Shown here: positions 52,865-62,949 of the stretch, piece after piece
Layout: each line of letters starts with the position of its first letter
Position numbering within the stretch: position 1 is the stretch's first letter
Assembly: GCF_019957155.1 (NCBI RefSeq)
Contig: NZ_JAIPME010000002.1
Span: forward strand, 1,550,001 to 1,614,000
Length of the DNA stretch: 64,000 nucleotides
Origin: Anaerococcus murdochii
GTDB lineage: Bacteria > Bacillota > Clostridia > Tissierellales > Peptoniphilaceae
Direction: 5' to 3'
The notes under the pieces: model-generated
What the model was told of the DNA's origin: nothing
Seen by the model: the letters and a program-made list of their open reading frames with translations, nothing else
The model's database searches: none
Program-made: the position numbers and the translations under genes

Positions 52865-54576
52865 TGAGATTATCGAATTATTATATGCCAACCCTAAGAC
52901 AAGATCCGGTTGATGCAGAAACAGCCAGCCATAAATTGTTAGTAAGGGGAGCATTCATCAGACAACAAGCTTCAGGAATTTATTCCTTCTTACCTTTTGG
53001 ACAAAAAGTTTTAAATAAGATTGAAACTATAGTTAGAGATGCTATGGATAGCCACGGGGCTATTGAGGTTTCAACTTCAATCCTCCAACCAAGACAAATT
53101 TGGGATAAGTCAACCAGATGGGAGACCTTTGGTCCTGAGATGTTTAAATTAAAAGATAGACACGACAGAGAATACGCCTTAGGTCCAACAGCAGAGGAAT
53201 CTTTTGTAGACCTTATAAAGGACGAATTAAATTCTTACAAACAATTACCATTAAATTTATATCAAATCGTTGATAAGTTCAGAGATGAAAAGAGACCAAG
53301 ATTTGGAATCAACAGGTCAAGAGATTTCCTCATGAAAGATGCCTACACCTTTGATGCTGATCTAGAAGGCCTTGAAAAGTCTTACATGAATATGTGGAAG
53401 GCCTATGAGGTTGCTTTTGATAAGATGAAACTCGACTACAAAATCGTAGAAGGTGACTCAGGAGCCATGGGCGGTCACAAATCTCATGAGTTTATAGCAC
53501 TTTCTGAATCTGGTGAAGGAATTATTCTTTATACAGAAAACAGCGATTCTGCCTATACAGATGAAAAAGCAAGGTCTATTATTGAGCCACTCAAAGAAGA
53601 TTTAAAGGATCTTGAACTAGTAGAAACTACAGATAAAAAGACTATTGAGGAAGTATCAACTTTTTTAAATACAGAAGCAAAAAGATGCGCTAAGGCAATT
53701 GACTTAATTGTTGAAGACGAACCAGTCTTTGTATTTGTACCAGGTGATAGGGAATTAAATATGGCTAAGCTTATTTCTTACCTAAAAGTTCCAGAGCATG
53801 AAATCGAGATGGCTGATGACGAAACTATTGAAAAACACACCAAGGCACCAGCGGGATATACTGGTCCAATTGGTATAGAAAATGCAAGAGTTATTGTAGA
53901 TGAATCACTTACAAGAATAAACAACCTAGTAGTAGGAGCGAATAAACCTGGCTATCACTATATCAATGCAAACTTCGGCAGAGACTTCGAAGGCGAAGTG
54001 GCAGAAGATTTGATCCTAGCAAAAGAAGGCGACCAGGCTTACGATGGATCTGGCCTTTATAAGGCAGCTAGGGGAATTGAAGTAGGAAATATTTTCCAAC
54101 TTGGAACAAAATACTCTGAAGCTCTTGAGGCTAATTTCCTAGACCAAAATGGAGTTGCTAAGCCATTTATAATGGGTTCTTATGGTATAGGTATCTCAAG
54201 GTCAATTTCAGCTGTTGTGGAGCAATACCATGACGATAAGGGCATTATCTGGCCAACAAGTGTAGCCCCATTTGAAGTAATAATTACCCTAATTAAACCA
54301 AATGATGAAGAACAAGCAAACTTAGCTGAAAAAATCTATAAAGAATTAAAGGCAAAGAAAATTGATGTTCTCCTTGATGATAGAAATGAACGCCCAGGTG
54401 TCAAATTTAACGACAGGGACCTAATCGGTATCCCATACAGGATTACGGTTGGAAAAGATGCAGTAAATTCTATTATTGAATACTCAACCAGGGCTGAAAT
54501 GGAAAATAAAAACCTAGATGCTGACGAAGCAATAAAATTAGTTTGTGAAAATATCTATAAAGATTTGGAAGATTAA
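52864..54576 (+). CDS. proS: Prolyl-tRNA synthetase (bacterial type, with editing domain)
   Basis: Class II synthetase of 570 residues. Motif 1 and the start (RGAFIRQQASGIYSFLPFGQKVLNKIE), motif 2 (PTAEESFVDL, FRDEKRPRFGINRSRDFLMKDAYTF) and motif 3 (MGSYGIGISRSISAVVEQ, about 437) are present. The INS editing domain spans about residues 225-390 (AKRCAKAIDLIVEDEPVFVFVPGDRELN) and removes mischarged alanine. The anticodon-binding domain closes the protein. No T-box leader is seen; the gene overlaps tex. Confidence 0.97.
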   Translation: MRLSNYYMPTLRQDPVDAETASHKLLVRGAFIRQQASGIYSFLPFGQKVLNKIETIVRDAMDSHGAIEVSTSILQPRQIWDKSTRWETFGPEMFKLKDRHDREYALGPTAEESFVDLIKDELNSYKQLPLNLYQIVDKFRDEKRPRFGINRSRDFLMKDAYTFDADLEGLEKSYMNMWKAYEVAFDKMKLDYKIVEGDSGAMGGHKSHEFIALSESGEGIILYTENSDSAYTDEKARSIIEPLKEDLKDLELVETTDKKTIEEVSTFLNTEAKRCAKAIDLIVEDEPVFVFVPGDRELNMAKLISYLKVPEHEIEMADDETIEKHTKAPAGYTGPIGIENARVIVDESLTRINNLVVGANKPGYHYINANFGRDFEGEVAEDLILAKEGDQAYDGSGLYKAARGIEVGNIFQLGTKYSEALEANFLDQNGVAKPFIMGSYGIGISRSISAVVEQYHDDKGIIWPTSVAPFEVIITLIKPNDEEQANLAEKIYKELKAKKIDVLLDDRNERPGVKFNDRDLIGIPYRITVGKDAVNSIIEYSTRAEMENKNLDADEAIKLVCENIYKDLED

Positions 54577-54636
54577 TCCAAGATAGGTATGATATATAAT
54601 ATAGAATTAAATAGGGCATAGCCCGGAGGAGAAAAT

Positions 54637-55503
54637 ATGTTAGTTAATGCAAAAGAAATGTTAGACCTAGCCTATGAAAATGGCTACGCTATTGGACACT
54701 TTAATACCAACAACCTAGAATGGACAAAGGCAATCCTACTTGCTGCTGAAGCAAAAAAGACTGCTGTTATTATTTCATCTAGTGAAGGTGCTGCAAAATA
54801 CATGGGTGGTTTCAAAACTGTTGCAAACCTTGTTAAAAACTTACACGATGCACTTGGAATCACTGTTCCAGTAGCTATTCACTTAGACCACGGCTCATAC
54901 GAAGGTGCTAAGGCTTGTATCGAAGCTGGTTACACTTCTGTTATGTTTGATGGTTCTCACTTCCCAATCGAAGAAAACCTTGAAAAAACAAGAGAAATCG
55001 TAAGACTTGCTCATGAAAAAGGCATCTCAGTTGAAGGTGAAGTTGGCGGTATCGGCGGCGAAGAAGATGGAGTTACATCTGCTGGCGAACTTGCTAATGT
55101 TGAAGAATGTAAAAATCTTGCAGCTTGTGGAATCGACTTTTTAGCAGCAGGTATTGGTAACATTCACGGTGTATATCCAGCTGATTGGCAAGGCCTTAAC
55201 TTTGATAGACTTAAAGAAATTTCTGATGCAGTTAAAATGCCATTAGTTCTTCATGGTGGTACAGGTATTCCTGATGATCAAATTAAAAAAGCTATCAGCC
55301 TAGGCGTTTCTAAGATTAACGTAAATACAGAATGCCAAATCGCTTTTGCTAAGGCAACTAGAGAATATATCGAAGCTGGAAAAGACCAACAAGGAAAGGG
55401 CTTTGACCCAAGAAAACTTCTTCTTCCAGGAACAAATGCAGTTCAAGCTTTAGTTGAAGAAAAAATTGACATGTTTGGTAGCGAAAATAGCGCTAATAAA
55501 TAA
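54637..55503 (+). CDS. fba: Fructose-bisphosphate aldolase, class II
   Basis: Zinc-dependent aldolase that splits fructose-1,6-bisphosphate in glycolysis. The 288 residues show GHFNTNNLEWTKAIL, VAIHLDHGSYEGAKACIEAGYTSVMFDGS (zinc His and catalytic Asp, about 83), HGVYP with the second His near 178 and VLHGGTGIPDDQIKKAI with the third near 208. GGAGGAG precedes ATG 54637, with a small GGGC/GCCC hairpin just before it. A terminator follows. Tagatose-bisphosphate aldolase is a less likely alternative. Confidence 0.95.
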   Translation: MLVNAKEMLDLAYENGYAIGHFNTNNLEWTKAILLAAEAKKTAVIISSSEGAAKYMGGFKTVANLVKNLHDALGITVPVAIHLDHGSYEGAKACIEAGYTSVMFDGSHFPIEENLEKTREIVRLAHEKGISVEGEVGGIGGEEDGVTSAGELANVEECKNLAACGIDFLAAGIGNIHGVYPADWQGLNFDRLKEISDAVKMPLVLHGGTGIPDDQIKKAISLGVSKINVNTECQIAFAKATREYIEAGKDQQGKGFDPRKLLLPGTNAVQALVEEKIDMFGSENSANK

Positions 55504-55512
55504 GAACAAATT

Positions 55513-55535
55513 AAGGGGCTTTAGGGCCCTTTTTT
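55513..55535 (+). terminator. Terminator after fba
   Basis: AAGGG and CCCTT pair with further inner G-C pairs, followed by a T-run. It ends only 10 bases before the rho ATG. Confidence 0.75.
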
Positions 55536-55545
55536 GTATAAAAAT

Positions 55546-56853
55546 ATGGATAATTTAAAAGAAAAAAAATTAGTTGACCTTAGGGAAATTGCCAAAGATT
55601 TAGGCATTGAGTCAATTAGCAAATATAGAAAAGATGAATTAATTAAACTTATTGAAGAAGAAGAAAATAAAAAGGAAGAAGAAAGCAAAGAAGCTAGAGA
55701 AAATGACTTGGGCGCCAAGTTTGACTGTGACGGTATCTTAGAAATCCTACCAGATGGTTTTGGCTTTTTAAGAACCCAACTTTACGAATCTGGAGACGAT
55801 GACATATACGTTTCACCAAAGCAAATAAAGATGTTTAGGCTAAAGACGGGGGACTATATTGAAGGAATCGCAAGAGAAAAACATGATAAGGATAAATTTT
55901 CTCCTCTTATTTTTGTTTCAACTGTAAATGGTATAAAGCCAGCCGATGCCTTCAACAGAGATTTATTTGAAGATTTGACCCCTATATATCCAAACGAAAG
56001 GATAAGTGTAGAAACTGATCCTAAAAATATTTCTGGAAGGATTATTGATGTAATTAGCCCTATTGGTCGTGGCCAAAGAGGACTTATTGTTTCTCAGCCA
56101 AAAGCAGGAAAGACTACTTTAATTAAGGACATAGAAAGGTCTTTAGAAAAAAATTACCATGACCTAAAAATAATTGTCCTTCTTATTGATGAAAGGCCAG
56201 AAGAAGTTACAGACTTTATAAGGTTTGTAAATGAATATAGGGATCCTGATAATGTTTTGATGCGTACAGAGGTTGCTGCATCTACTTTTGACATGCCTCC
56301 ACAAAGTCATATTGATATAGCAGAAATGGTTCTTGAAAGGGCAAAAAGATTTGTCGAAGAGAAAAAAGATGTGGTTATTCTTCTAGATTCCCTAACAAGA
56401 CTTGCTAGGGCTTATAACATAATGACTCCTCAATCAGGTAGGACACTTTCAGGTGGTCTTGACCCTCTAGCCTTAGTTGGGCCAAAGCAATTTTTTGGTG
56501 CTGCAAGAAATATTGAAAATGGCGGTTCATTAACAATCCTTGCAACAGCCCTAGTTGACACAGGATCAAGGATGGATGATATGATCTTTGAAGAATTTAA
56601 GGGAACAGGTAATATGGAAATCCACCTTGATAGACGACTTTCAAATAGGAGGATTTTCCCAGCTATTAATATCGAAAAATCATCCACCAGACGTGATGAC
56701 CTTCTATTAACTAAAGAAGAACTTGAAGCAGTTTATAAATTAAGAAAATCAGATTTAGACACTACTGAATCAATAGTTGAACTTTTAGATTGGATGAAGA
56801 GGACCAAGTCTAATAAACAATTTGTAGAATTAATAAATTCATCTATTAAATAA
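55546..56853 (+). CDS. rho: Transcription termination factor Rho
   Basis: Hexameric RNA helicase that ends transcription. From ATG 55546 it has 435 residues. The Rho N-terminal domain is LVDLREIAKDLGIESISKYRKDELIKLIEEEE. The cold-shock RNA-binding domain is GILEILPDGFGFLRT...DIYVSPKQI. The ATPase has RGLIVSQPKAGKTTLI (Walker A, about 180), LLDSLTRLARAYN and GAARNIENGGSLTILATALVDTGSRMDD. There is no ribosome binding site; TTG 55534 is the only earlier start, inside the fba terminator T-run. Confidence 0.96.
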   Translation: MDNLKEKKLVDLREIAKDLGIESISKYRKDELIKLIEEEENKKEEESKEARENDLGAKFDCDGILEILPDGFGFLRTQLYESGDDDIYVSPKQIKMFRLKTGDYIEGIAREKHDKDKFSPLIFVSTVNGIKPADAFNRDLFEDLTPIYPNERISVETDPKNISGRIIDVISPIGRGQRGLIVSQPKAGKTTLIKDIERSLEKNYHDLKIIVLLIDERPEEVTDFIRFVNEYRDPDNVLMRTEVAASTFDMPPQSHIDIAEMVLERAKRFVEEKKDVVILLDSLTRLARAYNIMTPQSGRTLSGGLDPLALVGPKQFFGAARNIENGGSLTILATALVDTGSRMDDMIFEEFKGTGNMEIHLDRRLSNRRIFPAINIEKSSTRRDDLLLTKEELEAVYKLRKSDLDTTESIVELLDWMKRTKSNKQFVELINSSIK

Positions 56854-56854
56854 C

Positions 56855-56882
56855 TTGATATTAATATTTGAGCAGGTATAAT
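56855..56882 (+). promoter_or_regulatory. Promoter of rpmE
   Basis: TTGATA (56855-56860) and TATAAT (56877-56882) are 16 bases apart, directly after the rho stop. GAGGTG precedes ATG 56920. Confidence 0.75.
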
Positions 56883-56919
56883 TTATATTGCTTATTGAAA
56901 TGGAAAATAGAGGTGAATT

Positions 56920-57123
56920 ATGAATAAAGAATTACATCCAGAATATCACCAAGCCAAAGTAACTTGCATGTCATGTGGCAACGAGTTTACTGTAGGTTCA
57001 ACAGAAGAAGAAATCAAAGTAGAAGTTTGCAACAATTGTCACCCATTCTACTCTGGTAAACAAAGAACTGCTGAACGTGGTGGTAAGGTAGAAAGATTTA
57101 ACAAAAAATACGGTAGAAAATAA
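56920..57123 (+). CDS. rpmE: Large ribosomal subunit protein bL31, zinc-binding type
   Basis: 50S protein of 67 residues. It keeps the zinc ligands of the C+ form (VTCMSCGNEF and VEVCNNCHPFYSGKQR) and ends with VERFNKKYGRK. C+ forms give way to a zinc-free paralogue in some bacteria when zinc is scarce; none is visible here. A terminator follows immediately. Confidence 0.97.
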   Translation: MNKELHPEYHQAKVTCMSCGNEFTVGSTEEEIKVEVCNNCHPFYSGKQRTAERGGKVERFNKKYGRK

Positions 57124-57137
57124 TAGTATGAAAGATA

Positions 57138-57165
57138 ATAAGGTAAGGCAACTTACCTTATTTTT
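57138..57165 (+). terminator. Terminator after rpmE
   Basis: ATAAGGTAAG and CTTACCTTAT form a 10-bp perfect stem with loop GCAA, followed by a T-run. It ends 10 bases before the prmC ATG. Confidence 0.88.
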
Positions 57166-57175
57166 GTGTAAAATA

Positions 57176-57970
57176 ATGAAAATATCAGACTTTTTAAAAA
57201 TTGATTATGAGACAAGCCTAATTGCTCTTACTTATATTTTGGGAAAAAGTAAGTCTTATGTCTTAATGAATCAACATTTAGAATTAAATAACAAGCAAAT
57301 TGAGCGATTAAAGGATATAATAGATAAGAGAAAAGACTCTTATCCACTCCAGTATGCTATAGGCGAGTGGGAATTTTATAATCTTAGACTTAAGGTTGAC
57401 CAAAGAGCCTTGATTCCACGTTTTGAAACAGAAATAATAGTGGATAACCTAATAAAATCTCCTATAAAAAAAGATAGGATATTGGATATTGGGACAGGTA
57501 CTGGAGCTATTGCTTTATCGCTAGCAAAGAATATTGGAAATTCTTATGTTATCGGGTCTGACATTGAGGATAAGGCCCTAAGTCTCGCAAGGGAAAATAA
57601 AGAATTTACAGGAATAAAAAACGTTGAGTTTATAAAATCAGACCTGTTTAAAGATATTAAAGGGAAATTTGACTTAATAATTTCAAATCCTCCTTATATC
57701 AATAAAAAAGATTATGATGCTCTTGATAAAGAACTTTATTTTGAGCCAAAGTCTGCACTTTATGGTGGGGAAGACGGGCTAGATTTTTATAGGGAAATAA
57801 TAAAAAATGCTAACAACTTTTTAAACGACCAAGGTCACTTAGTCTTTGAAATAGGTTATGATCAAAAAGAAGTTTTAAATAAGCTTCTTATGGACCAGGG
57901 CTTTATTAACATAGAAAATATAAAAGATTTTAATGATTTTGATAGGTTTATTATTGCACAGAAAGGATAG
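57176..57970 (+). CDS. prmC: Peptide chain release factor N5-glutamine methyltransferase PrmC
   Basis: Methylates the GGQ glutamine of release factors RF1 and RF2. From ATG 57176 it has 264 residues. The N-terminal helical part is ISDFLKIDYETSLIALTYILGKSKSYVL. The start of the catalytic domain is PLQYAIGEWEFYNLRLKVDQRALIPRFETEIIV, the SAM loop is ILDIGTGTGAIALSLAKN (about 102) and the NPPY motif is IISNPPYINKKDYD (about 165). The frame is open back to 57128, but that region is the rpmE terminator, so the later ATG is preferred although it lacks a ribosome binding site. Its substrate gene prfA follows 3 bases later. Confidence 0.94.
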   Translation: MKISDFLKIDYETSLIALTYILGKSKSYVLMNQHLELNNKQIERLKDIIDKRKDSYPLQYAIGEWEFYNLRLKVDQRALIPRFETEIIVDNLIKSPIKKDRILDIGTGTGAIALSLAKNIGNSYVIGSDIEDKALSLARENKEFTGIKNVEFIKSDLFKDIKGKFDLIISNPPYINKKDYDALDKELYFEPKSALYGGEDGLDFYREIIKNANNFLNDQGHLVFEIGYDQKEVLNKLLMDQGFINIENIKDFNDFDRFIIAQKG

Positions 57971-57973
57971 AAG

Positions 57974-59050
57974 ATGTTTGAAAATTTAGAGCATGTTAGA
58001 GAAAATTACAAACAATTAGAGGCGAAACTAGCTGATCCAGCAGTATTATCTGATATGGATCAGTTTAGGAAGGTATCTAAAGAATATAATTCTTTAAAAC
58101 CTGTTGTTGAAAAATACGAAGAAATAAAAAATGCTGAAGACACCATAGCTGAAAATCAAGAACTTATAAATGAAGCTGATGATCAGGAAATGGTTCAAAT
58201 GCTAAAAGATGAGATAGAAGAAAACAAGGATAAACTAGAAGTCTTAAAAGATGAGATGCAAATTCTTCTAATCCCAAAAGATCCTAATGATGAAAAAGAC
58301 GTAATTGTTGAAATCAGACCAGGAGCTGGTGGAGACGAGGCGGGCCTTTTTGCTGGAGACCTATACAGAATGTATAACATGTACGCAGATAAGGCTGGTT
58401 TCAAGACAGAAGAAATTGAAGTCAATACCCAAGGTGTTGGCGGTATTAAAGATGCGACCTTCGTTGTAAGAGGAGAGGGAGCTTATTCAAAATTAAAGTA
58501 TGAATCAGGTGTACACAGGGTTCAAAGGGTTCCAGAAACAGAATCTGGTGGTAGAATCCACACATCAACTGCAACTGTAGCCGTTCTGCCAGAAGTAGAC
58601 GAAGTAGAACTTCACATAGATCCAAATGACATCAGAGTAGATGTATATAGGTCAAGCGGTAATGGTGGTCAGTCAGTAAACACAACTGACTCAGCTGTAA
58701 GGCTAACTCACATACCAACAGGTCTAGTTGTTGCCATTCAAGATGAAAAAAGTCAGATAAAAAACAAGGAAAAAGCTATGAGAGTTCTTAGGGCAAGGCT
58801 TTTTGAACTTGAAGAGCAAAAGAGAAATAAGGAAATAGCTGACAACAGAAAAAGCCAAGTTGGTACAGGAGACAGGTCTGAAAGAATTAGGACCTACAAC
58901 TTCCCACAAGGAAGAATTACAGACCACAGAATTAACAAGACAATTTACCAACTAGATGATTTTCTAAATGGAGATATAGAAGATATGATCAATTCCCTAA
59001 TCGCAGAAGATCAAACTAGAAAACTTGAAAAAGTAGGCGAGGACGAATAA
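57974..59050 (+). CDS. prfA: Peptide chain release factor 1
   Basis: Recognises UAA and UAG and releases the finished peptide. The 358 residues include VEIRPGAGGDEAGLFAGDLYRMY, HRVQRVPETESGGRIHTSTATVAVLPE (the tripeptide anticodon region lies here; the PxT motif appears as PET) and the GGQ motif SSGNGGQSVNTTDSAVRLTHIPTG near residue 230. The start AAAGGATAGAAG precedes ATG 57974. It follows prmC, the standard pairing. Confidence 0.97.
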   Translation: MFENLEHVRENYKQLEAKLADPAVLSDMDQFRKVSKEYNSLKPVVEKYEEIKNAEDTIAENQELINEADDQEMVQMLKDEIEENKDKLEVLKDEMQILLIPKDPNDEKDVIVEIRPGAGGDEAGLFAGDLYRMYNMYADKAGFKTEEIEVNTQGVGGIKDATFVVRGEGAYSKLKYESGVHRVQRVPETESGGRIHTSTATVAVLPEVDEVELHIDPNDIRVDVYRSSGNGGQSVNTTDSAVRLTHIPTGLVVAIQDEKSQIKNKEKAMRVLRARLFELEEQKRNKEIADNRKSQVGTGDRSERIRTYNFPQGRITDHRINKTIYQLDDFLNGDIEDMINSLIAEDQTRKLEKVGEDE

Positions 59051-59989
59051 TTGTTTGATATTTTAGCCAATAGATTCGTAAAAGATTATAAAAATATCGA
59101 TGACCCTGAAGTTAGGCTTAATCTAATCAGTCTTTCTTCCATCATGGGTATTGGCATGAATATTATTCTTTTCCTATCAAAAATATTTTTGGGAATTTTT
59201 ACCAAGTCTACTGCTATCTTAAATGATGCTTTTAACAACTTATCAGATTCAGTGGTTTCAATTATGTCTCTGGTGGGTTCTAGCTTTTCAAAAAAACCAG
59301 CTGACGAAGAGCATCCTTTTGGGCATGGCAGGGTTGAGTATGTAATGGCGCTTTTGGTTTCGATTGTAATTGTTTATGTGGGTATTAATTTATTTATTAA
59401 TTCTGCGAAAAGCTTTAACGATCCGAACCCAAATGGCCTAAGCTTATTATCTTTCATAATACTTTTTGCTGGTATTTTGATTAAAGTCTATATTTACTAT
59501 CTAAATTCAAGACTTTATAAGGATTTAGAATCAGATTTAAATCTTGGAGTAATGCTTGATGCAAGAAATGATATAATCTCAACCACAGCTATAATTCTTG
59601 GTGTTTTTTTGCAAAGATTTGTAAACTTCAACCTAGATGCGGCTATGGGTGTTGTTGTAGCATTTTTTGTAACTAAACCTGGTATAGACTTATTTAATGA
59701 AACTGTTGGCTATCTTTTAGGTGAAAGAATTGATGAAGAAATAGAAAAGAAAATTTCTGAGATTCTTTTAAGTGGGTCTTATATCATCGGTTTTCACCAC
59801 TTAGACATCCACCAATACGGCAAGGGACATATTGCGGGATCTTGTCATGTGGAAGTGCCAGGAAACCTAACAGTAGCAGAACTTCACAAAGAAATAGATC
59901 GAATCGAAAAAAAGATTAGGAAAGAAACAGGGGTAATTCTTACCCTCCACGCTGACCCAACCTACAATATCTTAGATAAAGAAGGTTAA
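59051..59989 (+). CDS. Cation diffusion facilitator family exporter
   Basis: Divalent metal/proton antiporter of 312 residues. About six membrane segments lie in the first 215 residues. Metal-site residues are in NDAFNNLSDSVVS (about 57-69) and the following DEEHPFGHGRVEYVMAL, with the second Asp pair near DARNDIIST (about 172). A cytoplasmic C-terminal domain follows (HHLDIHQYGKGHIAGSCHVEVPG). The start is TTG 59051 right after the prfA stop, with GAGG 10 bases upstream. Metal specificity (zinc, iron or manganese) cannot be told. Confidence 0.93.
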   Translation: MFDILANRFVKDYKNIDDPEVRLNLISLSSIMGIGMNIILFLSKIFLGIFTKSTAILNDAFNNLSDSVVSIMSLVGSSFSKKPADEEHPFGHGRVEYVMALLVSIVIVYVGINLFINSAKSFNDPNPNGLSLLSFIILFAGILIKVYIYYLNSRLYKDLESDLNLGVMLDARNDIISTTAIILGVFLQRFVNFNLDAAMGVVVAFFVTKPGIDLFNETVGYLLGERIDEEIEKKISEILLSGSYIIGFHHLDIHQYGKGHIAGSCHVEVPGNLTVAELHKEIDRIEKKIRKETGVILTLHADPTYNILDKEG

Positions 59990-61662
<1,673 letters not shown>

Positions 61663-61671
61663 GGAATGAAA

Positions 61672-62949
61672 ATGGCGAAAAATGAAATTTTAATTATTAA
61701 TTCTAATGGACCTCTGAAAGGTGAGGTTAATATATCAGGTGCGAAAAATTCTGCACTTCCTATACTAGCCGCATGTGTTTTAGGCACTGAAGAGATTATA
61801 TTAGATGGGGTTCCTGAGCTTAAGGACGTTGAAATAATGGTTGAGGTACTTAAGCACCTTGGAAGCAAGGTTGAATATCTTGATCAAAATACCTTAAAAA
61901 TTAATTCGGCATGTATCAATACTAGTGAAACTCCATATGAACTTATGGATAAGATGAGGGCATCATTTGTTGTAATGGGTCCGCTTTTATCAAGGTTTCA
62001 CGCAGCTCACACCAAGGCACCTGGTGGATGCAATATAGGAAGTCGTCCTATAGATTTACACTTAAAAGGTTTTGAAGCGCTAGGTGCAGTTAATACCGTT
62101 AATAACGACGAAATAGCCATAGTAGCTAAGGATGGGCTAATTGGTACAGAGATTTATCTAGATTTTCCATCAGTAGGAGCTACACAAAACATAATTATGG
62201 CTGCTTGCCTTGCCCAAGGTAAGACAACCCTAGAAAATGCTGCAAAAGAACCAGAAATAGTTGACCTTGCATCTTTCCTATCTAAGATGGGTGCAAATAT
62301 TAAGGGTGCAGGTACATCTACAATAGTTATTGAAGGTGTTGAGAAACTAACAGGTACCCGTCATACCATAATCCCAGACAGGATTGAAGCTGCAACTTAC
62401 ATGACAGCTGCAGCTATGACAAGGGGAGAGGTTTTAATAAATAATGTAATAGGTTCTCACATCAGACCTGTTATTGCAAAACTCGTTGAAATGGGTGTTG
62501 ATGTAGAAGAAATCGAAGATGAGGATAAGATTATAGTTAAGGCTCCTCACAGATTAAAATCAACCAATATTCAAACTCTTCCATATCCAGGCTTCCCAAC
62601 AGATGCCCAGGCTCAATTTATGGCTCTTATGACAGTTTGTGAGGGAGAAAGCAGGATTCAAGAAACTGTTTTTGAAAATAGGTTTATGCACGTTGAAGAA
62701 CTTATGAAAATGGGTGCTGTAATTGCAACATCTGGCAACAGGGCAACAATTGCAGGCGTTGAGAAACTCCATGGGGCAGATGTAAAAGCAACTGACCTTA
62801 GAGCGGGTGCGGCTCTTGTTATGGCAGGACTTGTTGCAAAAGGTACAACAAGAGTTTTTGATATTTATCATATAGACAGAGGATATTCAAATCTCGTTGA
62901 GAAGCTAAGTAAACTTGGAGCTGACATAAAGAGAGTAGAAGTAGAATAA
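61672..62949 (+). CDS. murA: UDP-N-acetylglucosamine 1-carboxyvinyltransferase
   Basis: First committed step of peptidoglycan synthesis: adds enolpyruvate from PEP to UDP-GlcNAc; target of fosfomycin. The 425 residues include GEVNISGAKNSALPILAACVL (Lys-Asn pair), RASFVVMGPLLSRF, the active-site loop KAPGGCNIGSRPIDLHL with its Cys near residue 117, and PDRIEAATYMTAAAMT near 229. I chose ATG 61672 (MAKNEIL), seven bases after AAGG; an ATG at 61666 is too close to that site. The stop shares a base with recD2. Confidence 0.96.
   Translation: MAKNEILIINSNGPLKGEVNISGAKNSALPILAACVLGTEEIILDGVPELKDVEIMVEVLKHLGSKVEYLDQNTLKINSACINTSETPYELMDKMRASFVVMGPLLSRFHAAHTKAPGGCNIGSRPIDLHLKGFEALGAVNTVNNDEIAIVAKDGLIGTEIYLDFPSVGATQNIIMAACLAQGKTTLENAAKEPEIVDLASFLSKMGANIKGAGTSTIVIEGVEKLTGTRHTIIPDRIEAATYMTAAAMTRGEVLINNVIGSHIRPVIAKLVEMGVDVEEIEDEDKIIVKAPHRLKSTNIQTLPYPGFPTDAQAQFMALMTVCEGESRIQETVFENRFMHVEELMKMGAVIATSGNRATIAGVEKLHGADVKATDLRAGAALVMAGLVAKGTTRVFDIYHIDRGYSNLVEKLSKLGADIKRVEVE

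Noticed and set aside
52700-52900. T-box leader upstream of proS
   Set aside because: proS overlaps tex, so no leader RNA is possible there; no T-box core sequence was seen.
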